From a virus, in IMG/VR virus record IMGVR_UViG_3300022690_001394, positions 1-49,884 of that record: 49,884 nt of DNA; one strand, 5' to 3'. A program made the translations under genes and the position numbers. The number at the start of each line of letters is the position of its first letter. The first letter of the stretch is position 1. This document shows positions 15,387 through 21,550 of the stretch, one piece after another. The notes under the pieces were generated by a model that worked only from the letters and a program-made list of their open reading frames with translations, had not been told where the DNA came from and did not search any database.

Positions 15387-15871
15387 TATTTTTTCCCGCC
15401 TTTTCCAGCTACTGGTTTCCATTCTTTTGGTGCAACATGGCCATCATAATAAAGTATATTTTGATATGGTTGACCTTCTACATGATGATTTTCAGCCCTA
15501 TCTGACATTAATTCAGTTCCGGATGGTTTAGCTATATTCAAGTTCCTGCCAAATCCTCGATAATGGTATTCAAAAAATTGAGGGCCATAACCTGGATCTT
15601 CACCGGTTGGACAATCAATAATATTAGCATCTGCAATATTTAATTTTTCCAACAATTCATCACCAGAATAAGAATTTGGTAAATTGCCTTTATTATCACT
15701 GGCATACATCATTAAACCCATACCTAACTGTTTCAGGTTGTTTGTACAGTTTATGCGTCTTGCTCGTTCTCTGGCTTGTCCTAAGACTGGTAATAGCATT
15801 CCTGCTAAGATGCTGATGATGCCAATTACAACTAGTAATTCTATTAAGGTGAATCTTTTTAACTTTTTCAT
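15386..15871 (-). CDS. Type II secretion-like pseudopilin, 161 aa
   Basis: The N-terminus ([20 protein letters not shown]) is a class III signal: a short basic leader, F, then T-L-I-E-L with the glutamate at +5, and a hydrophobic helix. [20 protein letters not shown] follows, the usual continuation in PVC-group proteins. The C-terminal part ends with ILYYDGHV, close to the H-x-DG motif of those families. It should be cut by the host prepilin peptidase and join a pilus or secretion machine. A second copy lies upstream; both share nearly identical N-terminal DNA. Phage-borne pseudopilins are unusual. Confidence 0.85.
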   Translation of the reverse strand: MKKLKRFTLIELLVVIGIISILAGMLLPVLGQARERARRINCTNNLKQLGMGLMMYASDNKGNLPNSYSGDELLEKLNIADANIIDCPTGEDPGYGPQFFEYHYRGFGRNLNIAKPSGTELMSDRAENHHVEGQPYQNILYYDGHVAPKEWKPVAGKGGKK

Positions 15872-15949
15872 TGTCTTGGTTCCTTTAATGTATTGTTTAT
15901 TTTTTGTTTGTTTTTGCTTAGTTATTCCGGAGGATTTCCATCTACATAA

Positions 15950-16453
15950 TTACTCTATGTTGAAGCTTGGAGTAGGCGGCATTTGTGGTATTACATCTTC
16001 TACCGGTGTTGGTGGTGGTGTTGCTCCAACATGGCCATCCATATACAATGCATTTTGATAATGATCCGTATGATTGTTATAACGATCCTGCATTAACATT
16101 GTGGTTGTAGGTTTACTATCACTGAATTTTTTACCCTTTCCCAGATAAGTATAATTACTAGGACTTTCAGTTGTTGTTGATCTACTGGGGCATCTGAAAG
16201 TATCAGCACTGATATAATTAGGTACAATGTGTTCATCTACAGTTTTAGTCCATGATCCCGGGATTTGCCCTCTATTATCAACTGAATACATCATTAATGC
16301 AGTACCAATTTGTTTTAGGTTATTTGCACAATTTACTTGCCGGGCTTTTTCACGCGCTTTACCTAGAACTGGTAATAGCATTCCTGCTAAGATGCTGATG
16401 ATGCCAATTACAACTAGTAATTCTATTAAGGTGAATCTTTTTTGCTTTTTCAT
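15950..16453 (-). CDS. Type II secretion-like pseudopilin, 167 aa
   Basis: Class III signal ([20 protein letters not shown]), then the same long hydrophobic helix and [20 protein letters not shown], ending in [17 protein letters not shown] and a proline-rich tail. The frame is open to 16519, but the ATG at 16453 carries the shared leader and makes a proper prepilin leader, so it was chosen. First gene after promoter copy F. The last bases of this gene look like a decayed promoter remnant (GTAATTATGTAG), as though the two pseudopilin units arose by duplication of the whole cassette. Confidence 0.85.
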   Translation of the reverse strand: MKKQKRFTLIELLVVIGIISILAGMLLPVLGKAREKARQVNCANNLKQIGTALMMYSVDNRGQIPGSWTKTVDEHIVPNYISADTFRCPSRSTTTESPSNYTYLGKGKKFSDSKPTTTMLMQDRYNNHTDHYQNALYMDGHVGATPPPTPVEDVIPQMPPTPSFNIE

Positions 16454-16510
16454 TGTCTTGGTTCCTTTAATGTTTTGTTTGTTTTGTTGTTGTTCGCTGT
16501 CTACATATTC

Positions 16511-16538
16511 ACAGTACACCTTGATTTTATTAATGCAA
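16511..16538 (-). promoter_or_regulatory. Shared-type promoter, copy F
   Basis: TTGCAT (16538-16533), 16 bases, TACTGT (16516-16511). Drives the pseudopilin unit, which runs through four genes to the terminator at 14802-14831. Confidence 0.7.
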
Positions 16539-16785
16539 GTCTACTTTGAATAATAATATGAAAATAATTAAAACCGCCCTCCCCTATTGTCTTTTTTAAA
16601 TCGCGGTTTAGTGTTTGATCTGGAAAGTTTGTATAAATGGGAACCCTTATAAGGGGTTATAGGGGTTCTTTTGTTCTTGATCTTATAAATTTAAAATTTA
16701 AAAAAAGCCCGTGTCATCATATTTAAAGTATTTAAAAGTATTTAAGAGTCATAAGTGATTGATAGTCAACAATTTAAAATCCGTA
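16539..16785. other. Non-coding AT-rich region left of the iterons
   Basis: No gene is visible. It holds a 7-base inverted repeat (AAACCGC at 16571, GCGGTTT at 16603), a repeat-rich stretch (CCCTTATAAGGGGTTATAGG near 16645) and an AT-only-like block around 16683-16702. With the adjacent iterons it is probably the DNA-unwinding part of the replication origin. Confidence 0.4.
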
Positions 16786-16928
16786 CTATCACAAAAATGA
16801 GTCGTCCTGTCACAAAAATGAGTCGTCCTATGACATTTTTGGGTCTACGTGTGACATCTTTGAAAAATGTTACATGAAAACTTGTACTATCACAAAAATG
16901 AGTCATACTGTAACATCTTTCAATAAAT
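16786..16928 (+). repeat. Iteron array of the plasmid origin
   Basis: Tandem 21-base repeats start at 16786, 16807, 16828 and 16849, a degraded copy at about 16867, then further copies at 16887 and 16908. The best-conserved unit is CTATCACAAAAATGAGTC; weaker units keep the pattern C-T-R-T-x-A-C-A. A period of 21 (two helical turns) directly before a Rep_3 initiator gene is typical of iteron-controlled theta plasmids: Rep binds the repeats to start replication and to limit copy number. Confidence 0.85.
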
Positions 16929-16941
16929 GGTATAAAGAATT

Positions 16942-18180
16942 ATGAAAAAAATAGCGACAATTCAAAATCATTATCCTATCTTTGCTCGACAAAAAGCATT
17001 GTCCAAACGTGCTGCAATTCTTGAAATATTAATAATATCACAATTAGAACCTTCAGATGATGAATTCTACAGTGTAAAAATCACCAAAGAACAATTATTA
17101 GAATATGGGGTCCTGTCTAATGATAAAAATTATGTGCGTGAATTAAAAGTTTTAGTTGATGAAATACGTAATTACACAATTGAATTACCCACAGATAATG
17201 AAAATCAAACTCACAAGTGGCGTTTCTTGTTAGATGGTTGTGATGTCTATAAAAATTACGATATAGTTATAAAAGTAAATGAAGCTGTAGGGCCCTACTT
17301 ATTAAATCTTAAAGGGAATTTTTATCAAATTGATATTTATTCACTTATTAGATTAAAAGGAAAATATCCAAAAATTCTTTACGGTGTTTTTAAATCCTTT
17401 GAATATCGTGGTAAAGGACATATAACTATTGAAAATTTACGAAATGCATTAGGTCTAAGCGATGATCTTTATAAAAATTTTGCACACTTCAATGATCGGA
17501 TTTTGAAATCTTCAGTAGAAGAAATTAATAAAAATAGTACAATTATAGTTAGTTATGAATCTCATAAAATCATCAATAAAGTTACAGAAATTACATTTAC
17601 AGTTGATGCAAATATTAATAATATTGAATTAAATCCTCAAATTAAAGAAGTAAAAAGAGATTTTTTATCTACCGGTGCTCGCAAAATTCTAGATAATTAT
17701 GGTTGGAATAATGATAAATTCTTATTAAACTTAATACAATCATACGGTAATGAGACATTTGAACAAGCCATATTTCTATTTGACAAACGGTATAAAAATT
17801 ATCAGCCCAGGAATAAAGCTGGGGTTTTTCACAACCGGATTAACTATTATATAAATGAAGTAAGGCGAATAAATGAAACAAAAAAGAAGATTCAAAGCGT
17901 TATTAAGAATGAAAAAATAGCTGATGAAATCTTTCAAAAATCTATCAAGGCAGATGAAGAATTTGGGCAAATATTCCTGGAATATTACTATAAAGAAATC
18001 TATGAAGCCTGCCCTACTTTCTTTAAAACGGTCTATGATTTTGACGATCCCAGCACTATAAATAGCTTACCAATAATCAGCCAAGCAACACAATTTGGTA
18101 TTGAAAAAGGCGATTATGAACGCCGAATACCTATTGAAGAATTAAAAATTGCTAAGTCAAATCTTAGTTATATTGAATAA
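16942..18180 (+). CDS. Rep_3-family replication initiator, 412 aa
   Basis: The N-terminal half has the two winged-helix pattern of plasmid initiators such as RepE and pi. YPKILYGVFKSFEYRGKGHI followed by LRNALGLSDDLYKNFAHFND and then VSYESHKIINKVTEITFTV correspond to the conserved second domain. The C-terminal 170 residues are helical and basic and are not part of the core family. It is the first gene after the iterons and is on the opposite strand from nearly everything else. It should bind the iterons and open the origin. A TATAAA box lies only 6 bases before the start, so the true promoter is unclear. Confidence 0.85.
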   Translation: MKKIATIQNHYPIFARQKALSKRAAILEILIISQLEPSDDEFYSVKITKEQLLEYGVLSNDKNYVRELKVLVDEIRNYTIELPTDNENQTHKWRFLLDGCDVYKNYDIVIKVNEAVGPYLLNLKGNFYQIDIYSLIRLKGKYPKILYGVFKSFEYRGKGHITIENLRNALGLSDDLYKNFAHFNDRILKSSVEEINKNSTIIVSYESHKIINKVTEITFTVDANINNIELNPQIKEVKRDFLSTGARKILDNYGWNNDKFLLNLIQSYGNETFEQAIFLFDKRYKNYQPRNKAGVFHNRINYYINEVRRINETKKKIQSVIKNEKIADEIFQKSIKADEEFGQIFLEYYYKEIYEACPTFFKTVYDFDDPSTINSLPIISQATQFGIEKGDYERRIPIEELKIAKSNLSYIE

Positions 18181-18202
18181 TATTTGGAGTGGGTAGTACA
18201 TG

Positions 18203-18248
18203 CCTAATCAGTCTCTTTCCTTTCTTTCGGAGGCTGATTAGGTTTTTT
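18203..18248 (+). terminator. Rho-independent terminator after the initiator gene
   Basis: CCTAATCAG (18203-18211) and CTGATTAGG (18234-18242) are followed by six T on the plus strand. Confidence 0.85.
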
Positions 18249-18249
18249 A

Positions 18250-18345
18250 TTGTAATTGAATCATTATAATAAAACAATTATAATCTAATTGAATTGTTAT
18301 AATAGTTGTGTTATAATTAAACTATTGTAATAAATCAATTATAAC
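18250..18345 (+). repeat. 14-bp-phased heptamer array (operator or partition site)
   Basis: The heptamer TTATAAT or TTGTAAT (last copy TTATAAC) begins at 18250, 18264, 18278, then 18297, 18311, 18325 and 18339: steps of 14, 14, 19, 14, 14 and 14. It ends 14 bases before the start of a ribbon-helix-helix gene. Such proteins bind short repeated heptamers cooperatively, so the array is probably its own operator, and may double as a centromere. Several copies also resemble -10 boxes, so binding would shut the promoter. Confidence 0.75.
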
Positions 18346-18358
18346 GAAAGGGAATTTT

Positions 18359-18613
18359 ATGTCAGAATTTAAAGATAGAATGAAACAATTAAAAGAAAAT
18401 GAATTTAAACGTTTACCAGGGAAGGGCGATTTAGAACGGCCATTGATGCAATTTAATATGAATGCTAGAAAGGAAATCAAACGCGAACGCCGGGTTACTA
18501 TATTATTAACTGATGATGAATATGAAAAGCTATCAGAACAAGCCGCTGTATTTGTCGTTAATGGTGAAATTGGTACAACATTAAGTGATTTTATTAGACG
18601 TACTTTATTCTAA
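18359..18613 (+). CDS. Ribbon-helix-helix DNA-binding protein, 84 aa
   Basis: A basic N-terminal arm is followed by RRVTILLTDDEYEKLSEQA and TTLSDFIRRTLF: a strand with alternating residues, a first helix and a second helix in the order of CopG/MobC-type dimers. It has AAAGGGAATTTT before ATG. It follows the initiator gene, separated by a terminator and the heptamer array. Candidates: copy-number repressor, autoregulated partition protein, or relaxase accessory; no relaxase or ParA-like gene is present, so the first two are preferred. Confidence 0.7.
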   Translation: MSEFKDRMKQLKENEFKRLPGKGDLERPLMQFNMNARKEIKRERRVTILLTDDEYEKLSEQAAVFVVNGEIGTTLSDFIRRTLF

Positions 18614-18614
18614 T

Positions 18615-18646
18615 AGAAAAGGGGGCGACCGCATGAAGCCGCCCCC
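18615..18646 (-). terminator. Terminator of the recombination operon
   Basis: GGGGGCG (18621-18627) and CGCCCCC (18640-18646) arms; on the minus strand a short T-rich tract follows. It lies between the convergent recombination operon and the ribbon-helix-helix gene and may stop both. Confidence 0.7.
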
Positions 18647-18665
18647 AGGGATTATTCACAGGTAG

Positions 18666-18983
18666 TCAAAGGGGACCTGCAAAAATGACTAAATCAGCGA
18701 TCTTATCACCGATATTTATATTGAATGGTTGATGTGTCCATAAGTTTTCAAGCATCACAGAAATATTATCTGGATCTTCAATAGTTAAAAATCCTGGTGC
18801 AATTCTAAACCGATTAATCATAAAACATTCTACATTATCTTGCTTAAAGCATTTAGTATTTGTTTTAATATCTGCTTTACATGAGATTGTATCCATATAT
18901 TGCAGTTGTAATCTTTCAGTTGCATAAATAGGTATTATCATTAATTCTTTGTTTGTTTTAGGCTTTTTCGTGTTCTTTACCAT
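18666..18983 (-). CDS. dUTPase-like protein, 105 aa
   Basis: The C-terminal half (FRIAPGFLTIEDPDNISVML, then FNINIGDKIADLVIF) follows the strand order and the G-D-K-I-A-x-L-V-I motif of trimeric dUTPases. The N-terminal motif and the usual catalytic G-x-I-D-x-x-Y tract are missing or changed, and the protein is about 40 residues shorter than the family. It has a strong site (AAAGGGAATAAAAC before ATG) inside the end of the RusA gene. It may be an inactive or regulatory member rather than an enzyme. Confidence 0.45.
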   Translation of the reverse strand: MVKNTKKPKTNKELMIIPIYATERLQLQYMDTISCKADIKTNTKCFKQDNVECFMINRFRIAPGFLTIEDPDNISVMLENLWTHQPFNINIGDKIADLVIFAGPL

Positions 18984-19440
18984 GTTTTATTCCCTTTAGT
19001 GCTACAATAGTAATTATTATTCCTTCATCCATATATAAATCTTCCCAATTCTTTTTACTCGATAATTCAACAACAACGCGTTCATCCATAATTAACGCTG
19101 AATCTGTTAATGCTTCTATAACAGCTTTGTTTAGATGTTCCAAACTATAACCATTATTGCAATATCTGGGGGCATCAAACTTTAATTTATCATCAAATTT
19201 TCCATGTCGATAATGGTTCTGTGGCCGTTTAAAATAATAGGATAAATGAACCATCAATGGACCAGTGAATGATTTTTTCCTCCTTAAGTGTTCTGCAAAC
19301 GATGCTGTTTGTACTAATATACGCCATTCTGATTTTGGACTGTAAATCAAACCCCCGTTTAAATATTTTGGCTGTGCTTGTGGTTTTGGCTCTCCATGAA
19401 TTTTAAATGATAAATCAGTTTTAAACATATTTAGTTTCAT
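18958..19440 (-). CDS. rusA: RusA-like Holliday junction resolvase, 160 aa
   Basis: FKIHGEPKPQAQPKYLNGG near the N-terminus, YFKRPQNHYRHG in the middle, and EHLNKAVIEALTDSALIMDE are the landmarks of RusA, which cuts four-way DNA junctions in phage recombination. One of the usual aspartates of the D-x-D-N motif appears as E-H-L-N here, so activity should not be assumed. It overlaps the DUF669-like gene by 20 bases and the dUTPase-like gene by 26. Confidence 0.75.
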   Translation of the reverse strand: MKLNMFKTDLSFKIHGEPKPQAQPKYLNGGLIYSPKSEWRILVQTASFAEHLRRKKSFTGPLMVHLSYYFKRPQNHYRHGKFDDKLKFDAPRYCNNGYSLEHLNKAVIEALTDSALIMDERVVVELSSKKNWEDLYMDEGIIITIVALKGIKHGKEHEKA

Positions 19441-19957
19441 CTATAGGCTGAATTGGTGTAAAAATACGCTGATTAATTTCTTCATTTTTTTCAAATTGTT
19501 GTAGGGTAGGGGTGTTAAACCAATTAATTACATTCCTGACTTCGCCATTGTATTCATCAAAACCAATTTTAGCCCGGCCACGCTTGCCATTAAAACAATC
19601 TGGATCTGTAAACCATAATGGATTAGGTTTTTCCAGGCTTCCGGAGCGTCTTAAACTAACAGCTGAACAAAGATTCAAAAACTTATTTTGAACCCAGGGT
19701 TTATTATTTGAATCAAGTTCATTCCATACTAAACCATCTTTATAAACATCATGAAAGACCATATTTTTAAGCGTTTTGGTTTCACAAATTAATTGTAATG
19801 CCCAAATCCGGACAGATTGACCCCTAAAATTTTTAAATTTTTCTACACAATGATAAACATAAAATGAAACTTCGCTGAATTCAGGAATTACTTTTTGTTC
19901 CTTTTCATCTTCTAATTCTGCGCAATCTTTATTCCAGGCTTCAGGTATCCAGCTCAT
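19421..19957 (-). CDS. DUF669-like recombination-associated protein, 178 aa
   Basis: The C-terminal part (GKRGRAKIGFDEYNGEVRNV) matches the pattern of a small domain common beside phage annealing proteins (DUF669-like), thought to bind single-stranded DNA. N-terminal residues include a probable beta-barrel. Its start overlaps the ERF gene by 4 bases. The role is inferred mainly from position and a short motif. Confidence 0.5.
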   Translation of the reverse strand: MSWIPEAWNKDCAELEDEKEQKVIPEFSEVSFYVYHCVEKFKNFRGQSVRIWALQLICETKTLKNMVFHDVYKDGLVWNELDSNNKPWVQNKFLNLCSAVSLRRSGSLEKPNPLWFTDPDCFNGKRGRAKIGFDEYNGEVRNVINWFNTPTLQQFEKNEEINQRIFTPIQPIDETKYV

Positions 19958-20556
19958 GTTTTAACCTCATTCTTTGAATTTTCTTTGATAGGGGAGGGCG
20001 TTTCTTGAATTAATGCACTTTTTTTCTTTAATAAAGTGATTAAATCTTCTCGGCGTCCATCTGTAATTGCTTTCATATCGTGAGCTTTTTTAACATCTTC
20101 TAGATATATTTTATCAAGTTCAGCTCTCGTTTTGGACCAAGTAATTTTTGCAGCAAGATCATCATAAACAATATTTGAATTATCTTGTGAATCCGCATCA
20201 GCAGTACAATCAATAGCAAAGAGCCCATTAAGGGCATATTTTCTAGCATAACTACTTGTAGCCCCAGTAATTTGTGCTTGATCCATGCCTTTTTTAAACT
20301 CTTGTTCCCGGGCAAATCCACAAACTTGAACGCCTTTATCCTCAGAATTTATTAATCGTGCTGTGGCTTTGACATAAACACGGCCACAAATTTCAACAAC
20401 ATCATCACTTAAAACAAGTAAACAGGACTTGGCTTTTAATAGCGGTTTAACGGCTTCTAAAATATCTTCACAACTGCGATAATTAAAATTAGCAAAGTTA
20501 TTTTTTTGTCCTTTTGGGGCCTTTAATTCCTGTTGTATTTCCATTAATTCTAGCAT
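19954..20556 (-). CDS. erf: ERF-family single-strand annealing protein, 200 aa
   Basis: FNYRSCEDILEAVKPLLKAK followed by GRVYVKATARL, FAREQEFKKGMDQAQITGAT and SSYARKYALNGLFAIDCTAD: these are the conserved blocks of the ERF superfamily, which anneals complementary single strands in phage recombination. The frame is open to a TTG at 20586, but the ATG at 20556 has GGGA ahead. No exonuclease partner was seen. A recombinase of this kind could circularise a linear infecting genome with terminal repeats before plasmid replication begins. Confidence 0.9.
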   Translation of the reverse strand: MLELMEIQQELKAPKGQKNNFANFNYRSCEDILEAVKPLLKAKSCLLVLSDDVVEICGRVYVKATARLINSEDKGVQVCGFAREQEFKKGMDQAQITGATSSYARKYALNGLFAIDCTADADSQDNSNIVYDDLAAKITWSKTRAELDKIYLEDVKKAHDMKAITDGRREDLITLLKKKSALIQETPSPIKENSKNEVKT

Positions 20557-20749
20557 TTTTTTTTCCCAGCAGCTGATTATTTTCAATTTTGGCTATTTGA
20601 TTTTCTAGGGATAGATTAAAATCGCGCATGTATTTCTGATAATTTTTGGAGATTATTAACATTTCGATTAATAATATAATGTCCACATCATCAGTTAGTT
20701 GTATCTGATGCGCTAATTCTTTTATAGTTAATTTATCCCATGCAACCAT
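20498..20749 (-). CDS. Hypothetical 83-aa protein, first gene of the recombination operon
   Basis: The helical N-terminal two thirds (DKLTIKELAHQIQLTDDVDI) are followed by a basic tail. It overlaps the ERF start by 59 bases in another frame. No family recognised; an accessory of recombination or an early regulator is possible. Confidence 0.5.
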   Translation of the reverse strand: MVAWDKLTIKELAHQIQLTDDVDIILLIEMLIISKNYQKYMRDFNLSLENQIAKIENNQLLGKKNARINGNTTGIKGPKRTKK

Positions 20750-20760
20750 AATAGAGCCTT

Positions 20761-20791
20761 AAAAAAATGGCCTCGTCCCTTTAACGTGGCC
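20761..20791 (-). terminator. Terminator at the end of the late operon
   Basis: On the minus strand GGCC-A-CG and CG-A-GGCC form a stem with a single A-A mismatch, followed by seven T (A at 20761-20767). It lies just after the structural genes. Confidence 0.6.
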
Positions 20792-20806
20792 GTGTTCCCA
20801 ATCCCG

Positions 20807-20846
20807 TTATCCAATCAACAACAAATCAAGGGTGTTGATTGGATAA
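20807..20846. promoter_or_regulatory. Perfect 13-bp inverted repeat, probable operator
   Basis: TTATCCAATCAAC (20807-20819) and GTTGATTGGATAA (20834-20846), 14-base centre, no T run on either strand. It sits between the end of the late operon and the start of the recombination operon, the natural place for a repressor site. No clear promoter boxes could be matched. Confidence 0.55.
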
Positions 20847-20916
20847 AATTTAATGTCATCTTCCCAGTGACAATTTTTAAACTAGGCAATTTTTTCCATA
20901 TATCAAATTTAAATTA

Positions 20917-21129
20917 TTATTTTTTTAATGTCTCGCTCAAATTATCTAATGCCCGGGCTAATTTTGCATTTGTTTTTGTGCATTCCTCTTGTTGAATTAA
21001 TAATCGTTCCTGAAATGTGCGATCATTTTCAAGTACTATAACCACAAGGTTATAAGCACCATACAAAACTAATACAGTTATACCGGCAAACCCGGCTTGA
21101 ATAAATTTATTTTTAATTAAATCGGCCAT
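20917..21129 (-). CDS. Small membrane protein, possible holin or spanin-like, 70 aa
   Basis: One membrane segment (AGITVLVLYGAYNLVVIVL) is followed by a charged coiled-coil-like tail with a single Cys. It is the last structural-side gene, where lysis genes often lie. There is no second segment and no lipobox, and no endolysin is next to it, so the lysis role is only a guess. Confidence 0.4.
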   Translation of the reverse strand: MADLIKNKFIQAGFAGITVLVLYGAYNLVVIVLENDRTFQERLLIQQEECTKTNAKLARALDNLSETLKK

Positions 21130-21143
21130 GATCTTATCCTTTT

Positions 21144-21539
21144 CTAGGCAATTATAATGCCTGTTGCATCAGTGATTTCTTGTTTTTTATTGGCAATATC
21201 GATTGCTAATACCTTAATGTATTCTGGTTTTAATAATGCCCTTTCTGGATTTGTAAATGTATTTAGGATTAATTGATCAATTGCACTATCAGGTGATGCA
21301 TTGATTAATATTAATTGTGCATCAAATACAGCTTGTGCACTATCCCGGATGATTGTTTGTATAGTAATTAAATCTGGGGCTGTGGCTAATTTTAATACTT
21401 CATTTTCAACAACTGTTAACAAATTAGGTACTTCCAAAAAGGTTAATACATTTTCCTGGGCTTGTAATGCCGGAAAAAGAACATCTGTAGCATTTCTTAC
21501 TTCTATCACTTTTGCTTGTAAATCATCTATAAGAGCCAT
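21144..21539 (-). CDS. Hypothetical 131-aa protein downstream of the tail-tip fibre
   Basis: Mainly helical and hydrophobic-rich without a clear membrane segment; low in lysine. It starts 12 bases after the large fibre gene and is probably a virion or chaperone protein. No family recognised. Confidence 0.5.
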   Translation of the reverse strand: MALIDDLQAKVIEVRNATDVLFPALQAQENVLTFLEVPNLLTVVENEVLKLATAPDLITIQTIIRDSAQAVFDAQLILINASPDSAIDQLILNTFTNPERALLKPEYIKVLAIDIANKKQEITDATGIIIA

Positions 21540-21550
21540 AATTTTTTCCT

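Noticed and set aside
16786-16928. CRISPR-like regularly spaced repeats
   Set aside because: The repeats are contiguous 21-base units without spacers, no cas genes are present, and they precede a Rep_3 gene; they are iterons.
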